From NCBI GenBank assembly GCA_947372405.1, contig CANBTO010000306.1, positions 1 to 6,325 on the forward strand: DNA of 6,325 bases. The letters run 5' to 3'. How positions within the stretch are numbered: position 1 is the stretch's first letter; every line of letters begins with the position of its first letter. Positions 1-6,039 of the stretch are shown here, in pieces. The DNA comes from Verrucomicrobiaceae bacterium (GTDB lineage: Bacteria; Verrucomicrobiota; Verrucomicrobiae; Verrucomicrobiales; Akkermansiaceae). The notes beneath the pieces were generated by a model that saw only the letters and a program-made list of their open reading frames with translations, had not been told where the DNA came from and made no database searches. Made by a program: the position numbers and the translations under genes.

Positions 1-2
1 CT

Positions 3-1181
3 TCCGCAAGCGCCTTCGCCGCACCTAGCTATGTAGAGGACATCACGTTTCTACGCAGCCACACCAGCATTATCGAGCTTTCGTCCGGCGATGCCCGCGT
101 GGCCCTGGCGCCAGCCTATCAAGGCCGGGTCATGACTTCCACCGCCTCCGCGAACGAAGGCACTGGCTTCGGATGGATCAACCCGGAAGTCATCGCCACC
201 GGGATCAAGCCCGAGGCCGAGCGGACTGATCTAGCGCGCCACATCCATGTCTTCGGCGGTGAAGAACGCCTCTGGTTCGGTCCAGAGGGCGGACCCTTCG
301 CGTTGTTTTTCCCGTCGAAAGTTCCCCAGACCTTCGCCAACTGGAAAACCCCGCCCGCAATGGACACCGAGGCCTTCGAACTGGTCGGCCAACCGACCCA
401 GACCAGCGCTTCGTTCATCAAGAACGTCCAGCTTCCCAACCGTGCGGGCACCGCGTTCTCAATGGAGGTCAAACGCACCGTCACCCTGACGCCGCAGGAA
501 ACGCTCGCACAACTTTGCGGAGTGAATGCGGTGGCCTACACCACCACCAACACGATCCGCAACAGTGGCACCAACGCATGGACCAAGGAAACCGGTGCCC
601 CCTCGATCTGGTTGTTAGGGATGTACAAGCCCACTCCCAAGACCACTATTGTCGTGCCCTTCCAGCCCGGCGGCAGCGACAAGCTCGGCCCGCGCGCCAA
701 CACCGAATACTTCGGAAAAATCCCGGATTCCCGCGTGGTCTTCAACGAATCCTTACTCTTTTACAAGGGCGATGGCAAGGAACGCGGCAAACTCGGCATC
801 CCGCCCAAACGTTCGAAGGGAATCGCCGGCAGTTGGCAAGCGGACACCGGAACGCTCACGCTCGTTCGAATCGAAACCCCGGCCAGCCAAGCGGGCGCTT
901 CGTGGCCATACGTCGATTCGCAGTGGAAGGAGGATGTCGATCCTTTCGGCGGCGACGTGATGAATGCCTACAACGATGGTCCGCCCGAACCCGGTGCGAA
1001 ACCGTTGGGTCCTTTCTACGAACTGGAAAGCTCCAGCCCCGCGCTGCTGCTCAAGCCCGGCGAATCCTACACCCACAGCCAGACCACCATCCACATGACC
1101 GGTCCGCGCGAGTCGCTGGACGCCATCGCACGCCACAACCTCGGCGTCGGCCTGGATGCCATCGAGAAGGCGCTGCCGTGA
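3..1181 (+). CDS. DUF6786-like probable secreted protein, 5' end cut by window edge
   Basis: The reading frame is open from base 3 to the TGA at 1179-1181, giving 392 visible residues and no start inside the window. The first GTG in frame (99) is not a convincing start, because the residues before it read as protein. The first visible residues (SASAFAAPSYVED) resemble the end of a signal peptide with a signal peptidase I site near AFA/APS, so an exported protein is likely. Recognisable stretches are GRVMTSTA, a glycine/tryptophan-rich segment FGGEERLWFGPEGGPF, and WKTPPAMDTEAFEL; from memory these match the DUF6786 family of Verrucomicrobiota and Bacteroidota, whose biochemical role is unknown to me. 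The mix of aromatic-rich beta segments would suit a carbohydrate-related beta-sandwich, but that is speculation. It converges on nadB with 19 bases between the two stop codons. Confidence 0.72.
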   Translation, partial: SASAFAAPSYVEDITFLRSHTSIIELSSGDARVALAPAYQGRVMTSTASANEGTGFGWINPEVIATGIKPEAERTDLARHIHVFGGEERLWFGPEGGPFALFFPSKVPQTFANWKTPPAMDTEAFELVGQPTQTSASFIKNVQLPNRAGTAFSMEVKRTVTLTPQETLAQLCGVNAVAYTTTNTIRNSGTNAWTKETGAPSIWLLGMYKPTPKTTIVVPFQPGGSDKLGPRANTEYFGKIPDSRVVFNESLLFYKGDGKERGKLGIPPKRSKGIAGSWQADTGTLTLVRIETPASQAGASWPYVDSQWKEDVDPFGGDVMNAYNDGPPEPGAKPLGPFYELESSSPALLLKPGESYTHSQTTIHMTGPRESLDAIARHNLGVGLDAIEKALP

Positions 1182-1200
1182 ATTGGCGGGCCCGGCTCTG

Positions 1201-2814
1201 CTAGAACTTCCTCAGGACCGTGTCCGAGCGGTAACGTTCCTCGGATTCCGGGTGGTCGAGCGTATAGTGCAGGCCGCGTGATTCCTTGCGGCGCAATGCG
1301 CACTCGACGATCAGTCCAGCCACAGTCACCAGGTTGCGGAGTTCGAGGATGTCCGCGTTCACACGGTGCCCCCAGTAGAACTCCTTCACCTCCTTCTTGA
1401 GGTTTTTCAAGCGTGCGGCCGCACGGCGCAGGCGGTTGTCCGTGCGGACAATGGAGACATAGTCCCACATCAGGCGGCGGATCTCGTCCCAATTGTGATA
1501 GATCACCACCAGTTCGTCGGGCTCGGCGGTATCGCCGTGCTCCCATTCGGGAATCTCGGGCGGGTTGATGACCTCCTTGTCCGGCGGATAGAGCCGCATC
1601 ATTTCGTCCAGCGCGCGGCGGGCGACCACGTTTCCTTCCAGCAGCGAGTTGGATGCAAGACGGTTCGCTCCGTGCAGTCCGGTGCAGCCGGCCTCGCCCA
1701 CGGCATAGAGTCCACGGATGGTGGTCTTGCCGCTCACATCCGTTAGAACGCCGCCGCATTGATAGTGCGCGGCCGGCACCACCGGGATCGGCTGGGTCTC
1801 GCAATCGAGGCCGAATTTCAACAAGGTGCCGTAAATATAGGGAAATCTTTCGCGCATGTAGCCCTTGGACTTGTGGGTCACATCGAGATAGACGCAGGCC
1901 GCGCCGGTGCGCTTGAGCTCGCGGTCGATGGCGCGCGCCACGATGTCACGCGGAGCGAGTGATCCGCGCGGGTCGATCTTCCTGGTGAAATCCTCGCCCT
2001 TGCCGTTGATCAGGATGCCACCTTCACCCCGCACCGCCTCGCTCACCAGGAACGAGCGAGCCTCGGGTCCGGTGGCACCGGGGTTATAGAAACAGGTGGG
2101 ATGGAACTGGATGAACTCCATGTTCGCGACGGATGCCCCCGCGCGCCAGCCGAGCGCCACGGCGTCACCGGTGGCGGAGTCCGGATTGGTGGTATAGAGA
2201 TAGACCTTGCCGCAGCCCCCGGCAGCCAGGATCACCCGGTCCGATCGGAACACCCGCACTTCACCGGTTCTCGTTTCGAGCACATAGGCGCCGAGCACGC
2301 GGTTCTCCGCCACCGCTCCAAGCTTGGAGGAGGTGATCAGATCGACGACGAAGTGGTTCTCCAGCAATGTTAGATTCGGCGTCCTGCGTGCGGTTTCGAT
2401 CAAGGCCCTTGCCACCTCGCGGCCGGTGGTGTCCCGCGCGTGCAGGATGCGCCGGTGCGAGTGACCACCTTCCTTGCCGAGTTGGAAATGATCCTTCACC
2501 CGGTCGAACGAAACCCCGTAGCCTAACAGATCCTCGATCGTGGCAGCGCCCTCGTGGACGATCGTGCGCACCGCCGCCTCCTTGCACAGGCCCGCCCCGG
2601 CATCCAGCGTGTCCGCCACGTGCAGTTCCTCGGAATCCCCTTCATCGCGCTGGCCCTCAGGCAGGACCGAGGCGATTCCACCCTGCGCCCAGGCTGTGTT
2701 CGATTCGAAGGCGTCCCCCTTGGTGACCACGATGACCGACCCGTGCCGGGCCGCACGCAGTGCGAAGGAAAGTCCGGCTATGCCGGCGCCGATCACCAGG
2801 AAATCCGCAGTCAT
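1201..2814 (-). CDS. nadB: L-aspartate oxidase
   Basis: This FAD flavoenzyme oxidises L-aspartate to iminoaspartate, the first step of de novo NAD synthesis; quinolinate synthase NadA normally takes the product in the cytoplasm. From the ATG at 2814 the protein has 537 residues, close to the usual ~540. Visible are the N-terminal FAD dinucleotide motif GAGIAG (residues 9-14), the SNTAWAQGGIA segment (38-48), the family signature GGHSHRRILHARDTTG (116-131), HPT (238-240), SLAPRDIVARAID with Arg289, His350 in VPAAHYQCGG, and GANRLASNSLLEG (382-394) with Arg385. Arg289, His350 and Arg385 match the substrate-binding and catalytic residues R290, H351 and R386 of the E. coli enzyme. The frame stays open upstream for 240 more codons, but that stretch is antisense to bioD. 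A second ATG at 2844 adds ten unremarkable residues. Neither start has a clear Shine-Dalgarno. nadA is not in the window. Confidence 0.96.
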   Translation of the reverse strand: MTADFLVIGAGIAGLSFALRAARHGSVIVVTKGDAFESNTAWAQGGIASVLPEGQRDEGDSEELHVADTLDAGAGLCKEAAVRTIVHEGAATIEDLLGYGVSFDRVKDHFQLGKEGGHSHRRILHARDTTGREVARALIETARRTPNLTLLENHFVVDLITSSKLGAVAENRVLGAYVLETRTGEVRVFRSDRVILAAGGCGKVYLYTTNPDSATGDAVALGWRAGASVANMEFIQFHPTCFYNPGATGPEARSFLVSEAVRGEGGILINGKGEDFTRKIDPRGSLAPRDIVARAIDRELKRTGAACVYLDVTHKSKGYMRERFPYIYGTLLKFGLDCETQPIPVVPAAHYQCGGVLTDVSGKTTIRGLYAVGEAGCTGLHGANRLASNSLLEGNVVARRALDEMMRLYPPDKEVINPPEIPEWEHGDTAEPDELVVIYHNWDEIRRLMWDYVSIVRTDNRLRRAAARLKNLKKEVKEFYWGHRVNADILELRNLVTVAGLIVECALRRKESRGLHYTLDHPESEERYRSDTVLRKF

Positions 2815-2853
2815 GTGCCGGGATAGTGGACGCCCGACAGCCATGCGGCAAAA

Positions 2854-2870
2854 GGAAATTTGGCATTTCC
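2854..2870. promoter_or_regulatory. Inverted repeat between divergent nadB and bioD, candidate operator
   Basis: GGAAAT and ATTTCC form a perfect 6-bp inverted repeat around the 5-base spacer TTGGC, in the only non-coding gap (2815-2910) between the divergent nadB and bioD starts. It sits 40 bases upstream of the nadB ATG and about the same distance from the bioD ATG, a fitting place for a repressor site. It does not resemble the BirA operator or another NAD or biotin operator known to me. A TTGACC at 2876-2881 could be a -35 box facing bioD, but no good -10 follows. Chance cannot be excluded for such a short repeat. Confidence 0.25.
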
Positions 2871-2910
2871 CCGTCTTGACCGGCCCGCCCCCACGCGTCA
2901 GCACTTGCGC

Positions 2911-3552
2911 ATGAGCTTGTTTGTGACGGGAACGGACACTGGAGTTGGAAAAACCTACGTCACCCGCCTGATTCTCGAAGCACTCCGCCGCAGCGGCACG
3001 GATGCCGTCGGCTACAAACCCATCGCCTGCGGAGATCGTGACGATGCGGCCATCCTCTCGGCTGCCTCCGGCGGATTGCCGCTGCATGAAGTCAACCCGG
3101 TCCACTTCCAGACCCCGGTGGCTCCTTACGTTGCCTGCCTGTTGGAAAACCGGACACTTGATCCGTCGGAATTGTTGGAGGGCTACCACCAGCTCCAGAC
3201 CAGGCATGAACACGTCGTCGTCGAGGGCGTGGGCGGTTGGGAAGTCCCGCTCGCCGCCGGTTTCCGCGTTTCCGATCTCGCGGTTAAACTCGGTCTTCCG
3301 GTCATACTCGTCGCCGCCAACCGCCTCGGCGCGCTCAACCACATCCTGCTTACCATCGATGCGATCCGCGCCAAGGGACTGACCTGCGCCGGCATCATAC
3401 TCAACCAGCTCGACGACGAACTGGACACCGCCATGATCACCAACAAGGGCGTGATCGAGGATCTCACCGGAGTAGCGTTGCTGGACCACCTCATCCACCA
3501 GCAGGACTTCATCGACGAAAACTGCATCGATCACCTCATGGCGAATCCCTGA
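2911..3552 (+). CDS. bioD: ATP-dependent dethiobiotin synthetase
   Basis: BioD closes the ureido ring of dethiobiotin from 7,8-diaminopelargonate, CO2 and ATP, the penultimate step of biotin synthesis, in the cytoplasm. From the ATG at 2911 it has 213 residues, normal for the family. The P-loop GTDTGVGKT is at residues 7-15. Lys36 in GYKPIA, an Asp in GDRDDA (44-45) and Glu105 in VVVEGVGGWEVPL (102-114) occupy the places of the substrate and magnesium ligands of the E. coli enzyme (K37, D54, E115). The C-terminal half keeps the VILVAANRLGALNH and AGIILNQL segments expected for nucleotide binding. The frame is also open from a TTG at 2860, but those 17 extra residues are proline-rich and precede the conserved N-terminus, so ATG 2911 is preferred. 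It is divergent from nadB. No other bio gene is visible and the next gene begins 85 bases downstream. Confidence 0.95.
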   Translation: MSLFVTGTDTGVGKTYVTRLILEALRRSGTDAVGYKPIACGDRDDAAILSAASGGLPLHEVNPVHFQTPVAPYVACLLENRTLDPSELLEGYHQLQTRHEHVVVEGVGGWEVPLAAGFRVSDLAVKLGLPVILVAANRLGALNHILLTIDAIRAKGLTCAGIILNQLDDELDTAMITNKGVIEDLTGVALLDHLIHQQDFIDENCIDHLMANP

Positions 3553-3637
3553 ATGCCCGGTTGTTACGGATTTCCCCAGTGGCCAAAACCTACAGTGGAC
3601 GAAATCAGGAAACCACGTTTAATCATCTCCGAATCCC

Positions 3638-4273
3638 ATGGAAGACATCGAAACACTTCTGAGAAACAACCGCGAATGGGCAGGCTCCGTTACCGCGAAT
3701 GATCCCGGATTTTTCAGAAAACTCGCTGACCAGCAGCGCCCGGAGTTCCTTTGGATCGGCTGCTCGGACAGCCGGGTGCCCGCCAACCAGATCACCGGCC
3801 TCGCGCCCGGAGAGGTGTTCGTTCATCGCAACGTCGCCAATGTCGTCGCGGAAACCGACTTCAACGTGCTCGCCGTGCTGCAGTACGCCGTCGATGTCCT
3901 CAAGGTGCGGCACATCATCATCTGCGGCCACTATGGCTGCGGCGGTGTGAAGGCGGCGCTCGAGAACTTCCGCCACGGCATGATCGACAACTGGCTCTCC
4001 GGCATCCGCTCCATCCGCCGCGCCCACCGCGAGGAACTCGACGCGCTGCCACCCGATGCCGCTGCCGACCGACTCTGCGAACTCAACGTGCTCGCCCAGG
4101 CGAAACACGTCGCCCACACCACCATCCTTGAAGACGCTTGGGAACGCGGCCAGGAAATTTCCATCCACAGCTGGATTTACCGCCTTGATACTGGCATCAT
4201 CACCCCGCTCGCACCGAAAATCAGCAAGCCCTGCGGCGAATTTGACCCTCATCAGGGACCTACAGAGGATTAG
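3638..4273 (+). CDS. can: Beta-class carbonic anhydrase
   Basis: This zinc enzyme interconverts CO2 and bicarbonate, supplying bicarbonate to cytoplasmic carboxylases. It has 211 residues, close to E. coli Can. The zinc ligands Cys42 and Asp44 (in WIGCSDSRVPANQI) and His98 and Cys101 (in ICGHYGCGGV) are all present, at the same residue numbers as in E. coli Can, and Arg46 of the Asp-Arg pair is kept. HRNVANVV (63-70), a typical beta-class motif, follows. The C-terminal IHSWIYRLDTGII is also usual for the family. The start at 3638 fits the known N-terminus, though no good Shine-Dalgarno is seen. The 85-base gap after bioD shows no clear terminator or promoter, so joint transcription with bioD is possible, though no functional link other than CO2/bicarbonate chemistry suggests it. 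ssrA begins 59 bases downstream. Confidence 0.95.
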   Translation: MEDIETLLRNNREWAGSVTANDPGFFRKLADQQRPEFLWIGCSDSRVPANQITGLAPGEVFVHRNVANVVAETDFNVLAVLQYAVDVLKVRHIIICGHYGCGGVKAALENFRHGMIDNWLSGIRSIRRAHREELDALPPDAAADRLCELNVLAQAKHVAHTTILEDAWERGQEISIHSWIYRLDTGIITPLAPKISKPCGEFDPHQGPTED

Positions 4274-4296
4274 TTGCTGATTTCCGGTTGCTTATT

Positions 4297-4308
4297 CCCG
4301 GATCCGGG
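4297..4308. repeat. 12-bp perfect palindrome between can and ssrA
   Basis: CCCGGATCCGGG reads the same on both strands. It lies 24 bases after the can stop and 24 bases before the first base of tmRNA. It has no loop and no T-run, so it is not a normal terminator. Its location in the region where the ssrA promoter must lie makes a protein-binding site conceivable, but there is no further support. No convincing -35/-10 pair for ssrA was found in 4274-4332. Confidence 0.3.
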
Positions 4309-4332
4309 GCATCTTGAAGGCCTCTGGCAAAT

Positions 4333-4689
4333 GGGGGCGTTCTGGTTTCGACGGAATGTCTGATGCGCTGGTTGCACGTGGAGGTTGATCGGCTGGCCTC
4401 CTAAAAAGCCGCTCAAAACAAATAAATGCAGACTCTAACGAGCTCGCACTGGCTGCTTAATTGACAGTCACGTCAGAACCCCGACGCCTTCTGAGGGGGA
4501 TGGCGAAACTTAGAAGGCTGGGCATGAAATCGGGAGACCGGGTTCCAAGCTGAGAAACAACAGGTTCCTAGGAGAGACAACGCCGCAAGCGGGCCCAGTC
4601 CCTCCGAAATCCCAGACCGCCTGCTAAACGTGTAGATACCATCGTTGACGGCGTCCCGGACAGGGGTTCGACTCCCCTCGCCTCCACCA
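4333..4689 (+). ncRNA. ssrA: Transfer-messenger RNA (tmRNA), one-piece
   Basis: tmRNA, with SmpB, rescues stalled ribosomes and adds a degradation tag to the unfinished protein. The 5' end GGGGGCG (4333-4339) pairs with CGCCTCC (4679-4685) to form a 7-bp acceptor stem with one G-U pair, followed by discriminator A and an encoded CCA (4687-4689). The T-arm is a 5-bp stem (4662-4666 with 4674-4678) around loop TTCGACT. The 5' side has the tmRNA consensus TCTGGTTTCGACGG (4341-4354) that forms the D-like loop. In the mRNA-like part, an A-rich stretch precedes the tag reading frame at 4428-4460. GGCT (4391-4394) can pair with AGCC (4407-4410), consistent with the first pseudoknot just before the tag. 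The 357-nt length is typical, there is no sign of a permuted two-piece form, and an intrinsic terminator follows. The 3' end is the likely integration site for the DNA to the right. Confidence 0.96.
4428..4460 (+). other. tmRNA proteolysis tag reading frame, ADSNELALAA
   Basis: Reading from the GCA at 4428 gives ten codons, ADSNELALAA, then TAA at 4458-4460. Most bacterial tags start with a GCN resume codon after an A-rich segment and end in LAA or a close variant; this one has both. LALAA is the hydrophobic end recognised by ClpXP-type proteases, and the inner asparagine-glutamate resembles other tags (E. coli ends ENYALAA). The resume codon is inferred; the frame itself is also open further upstream, so the first residue is not proven. 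Confidence 0.85.
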
Positions 4690-4699
4690 TTTAAAAATC

Positions 4700-4739
4700 A
4701 CCCGTAACAAGCTCTAAATCAGCTCGTTACGGGTTTTTT
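4700..4739 (+). terminator. Rho-independent terminator after ssrA
   Basis: CCCGTAAC (4701-4708) pairs with GTTACGGG (4726-4733); after one A-C mismatch, AGCT (4710-4713) pairs with AGCT (4721-4724) around a 7-base loop CTAAATC. A run of six T (4734-4739) follows directly. It lies 11 bases after the CCA of tmRNA and most likely ends that transcript. A short A-run (4693-4697) before the stem could let it act weakly on the opposite strand. Confidence 0.93.
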
Positions 4740-4763
4740 GTGGCCATTTTTGAAGGTGCCATA

Positions 4764-4813
4764 TTGGCGAAAAATAGCCGATTTTGGCAAAAAATCCGTG
4801 TGTTTTCCGTGTG
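4764..4813. repeat. Two pairs of short direct repeats before the integrase fragment
   Basis: TTGGCGAAAAAT (4764-4775) recurs as TTGGCAAAAAAT (4784-4795), 20 bases apart with one mismatch. TCCGTGTG (4795-4802) recurs exactly at 4806-4813, 11 bases apart, about one helical turn. All lie between the end of ssrA and the recombinase start at 4832, where integrase arm-type sites or a promoter with its operators are expected. The spacing by about one and two turns favours protein binding on one face, but the A-rich composition lowers the significance of the first pair. Confidence 0.45.
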
Positions 4814-4831
4814 ATGAGGTAGGCTTCCTCC

Positions 4832-5338
4832 ATGCCCTTCGACTCGGAAATTGGCTCTGTGAAACTTTACTCGCCGTCGGCTCCTGGAAAGCCATGGCGC
4901 GTGACATGGACTCCGCCCGGAATGACCCGACAGGTCAAGGACAGGAAAACCAAGGCGGGTGCCGAAAAACTAGCGAAGGAGATCAAGGGGCAACTGAAGC
5001 GCGGTGAAGTTGGGCGGGTGCATCGGGTCACAACAGAAGAGCAGGCGCTCCTTGAGTTGTGCAGGAAGCTGCGGGATCCGAAATCCATCCTCCAGGAAGC
5101 ACTCGACCGGCAGGGCAATTTCAAGCGGGCTACCGTCGCCGCTTGCTGCGACCTCTACATCGCCGAATACAAAGATCGGGATAGTTCGATGACCCGAAAT
5201 GACGCCACCAGCAAGGCCGGAGTCATTAAAGAGACGCTTGGCGAGCGTTACCTCGATTCGCTCACTGAGCGGGACTCCGCATTACCGTATCGGAGCTTCG
5301 CAAACGGCTGGAAATCGGGCCGGAATACAACCTGTTGA
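4832..5338 (+). pseudogene. Truncated tyrosine recombinase (phage-type integrase), N-terminal part
   Basis: The frame from ATG 4832 encodes 168 residues, of which about the first 148 look like the front of an island or phage integrase. Residues 20-60 (KPWRVTWTPPG, then a lysine-rich helix AEKLAKEIKGQLKRGE) resemble an arm-binding domain, and residues 100-148 (TVAACCDLYIAEYK, then GVIKETLGERYLDSLTERD) look like the SAM-like core-binding domain, which normally ends with a 'L-T-x-x-D' turn. The catalytic domain with its R-H-R-Y residues is wholly missing, where a full enzyme would run to about 350-450 residues, so it cannot recombine DNA. From about residue 149 the sequence changes character and runs to a stop at 5336-5338, because it is joined to another gene in a different frame. 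A weak GAGG (4816-4819) lies 12 bases before the ATG. Its place directly after ssrA is typical of the integrase that brought the island. Confidence 0.7.
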
Positions 5339-6039
5339 AATTCCACACCGCGTCACCGAAGGTCTCGTTCCTCGCCTATCCAAATTTCGAAAAGGATCCG
5401 CATCCCACTTTGAAGGAAGCTATCATCGTTGATCTCGTCACCGGCAAAGTCCGCCGCGATAGCTACCGAGAGCGCGTCAATCCGCCGATCCTTCACCGCA
5501 AGGAAACCTTTCTGCCGCCGGAACATCCACTTCACGAAAAGTTCGCCAAACTCACTCGTCAGGAAGAATCCGCCGGATTGTTGGAAGACACTTCCCGGAT
5601 TGGCTTCCGCCTGAACTGGGAACGCGCACTCGCCGAAAAGAGCCTTGGCTTCAAAGGCCATCGTCTTGTTGAAACGGAAGTCGCCGCTCCTTCTGCATCA
5701 GCCGCACCAAAGAAGAAAATCCACCGGCACAAGACCGCCCTTGTTCGGCGTGAAATATCCAAACCCGTCAAGACCCTGCTAGAACTTGGCCAACTCCGTC
5801 GGGGTGAATCCTTCTTCGACTACGGTTGCGGCCACGGTGGGGATGTGGAGGCGGTCGGAAAACTTGGGTACCGCCACGTTCCGGCACTTCACGTCCTCGG
5901 AATCGTCCAACCTAAGCCGGAGATAGCAATCTCTCAACGAGGCCCTAACCTGACTCCCGCAGGGGCACTCCCACCTTCCCGCAACTCAACAGAACCCGAA
6001 TGGCCGAAACCTCACCCACTGAAGAATTTGGCAGGCTGA
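5269..6039 (+). pseudogene. Fragment of a DNA phosphorothioation-associated putative methyltransferase
   Basis: The frame is open from 5269, just after a TGA at 5266-5268, to the TAG at 6037-6039. It lacks a proper start; a TTG at 5335 is the first in-frame start-like codon of note. An N-terminal domain is recognisable by KVSFLAYPNF, DPHPTLKEA, NPPILHRKETFLPPEHPLH and SRIGFRLNWE; a linker rich in Ala and Lys (about 5680-5720) follows; then HKTALVRREISKPVKTLLE opens a Rossmann methyltransferase with SAM motif I FFDYGCGHGGD (5812-5844). From memory this is the layout of the family named for its association with Dnd phosphorothioation genes; the name does not prove such a role. Homology stops near GKLGY (about 5871), where 'GWDP' and the rest of the catalytic domain should follow. 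The last ~56 residues look non-coding. Both ends are therefore missing and the enzyme should be inactive. No dnd genes are visible nearby. Confidence 0.68.
5880..5999. other. Unexplained stretch between two broken genes
   Basis: Between the last methyltransferase-like residues and the ATG at 6000 there are about 120 bases in which no frame on either strand gives a convincing protein, no RNA gene is recognised and no terminator is seen. The methyltransferase frame runs through it but with composition unlike the preceding part. It is probably deletion scar or remains of further genes. Confidence 0.4.

Larger units (their letters stand above)
4690..4831. other. Presumed left junction (att region) of an island in ssrA
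   Basis: Tyrosine recombinases commonly insert elements at the 3' end of ssrA, rebuild the RNA's end and lie just inside the junction, pointing inward or outward. Here a recombinase fragment starts 142 bases after the CCA, and the DNA between is A/T-richer by eye than the genes to the left. The crossover itself would be within the last part of ssrA, such as the T-arm and acceptor region (about 4660-4689). I found no second copy of that segment in the window, so the right end of the element must be outside it if it still exists. Confidence 0.55.

Noticed and set aside
1182..1200. GGGCCC-centred palindrome between the convergent first gene and nadB as a terminator
   Set aside because: The palindrome is very short, has no loop and no T-run on either side.
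515..1204. A 229-residue plus-strand frame inside the first gene
   Set aside because: Rich in Arg, Gln and His with no domain features, and fully overlapped by the better-supported frame.
1067..1804. A 245-residue minus-strand frame overlapping nadB and the DUF6786-like gene
   Set aside because: Arg/Pro/Gly-rich translation typical of a shifted frame; it crosses the ends of two convergent real genes.
2860..2910. TTG start giving bioD 17 extra residues
   Set aside because: The added residues are not BioD-like, while the ATG at 2911 is followed directly by the conserved N-terminal strand and P-loop.
2815..3534. A 240-codon N-terminal extension of nadB on the minus strand, making a 777-residue frame
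   Set aside because: It is exactly antisense to bioD, has no similarity to flavoproteins, and NadB starts with its FAD motif right after the ATG at 2814. Long antisense frames are common in GC-rich DNA.
3623..4252. A 209-residue minus-strand frame over can
   Set aside because: It is the antisense of a gene with a full set of zinc ligands and family motifs; it shows no motif of its own.
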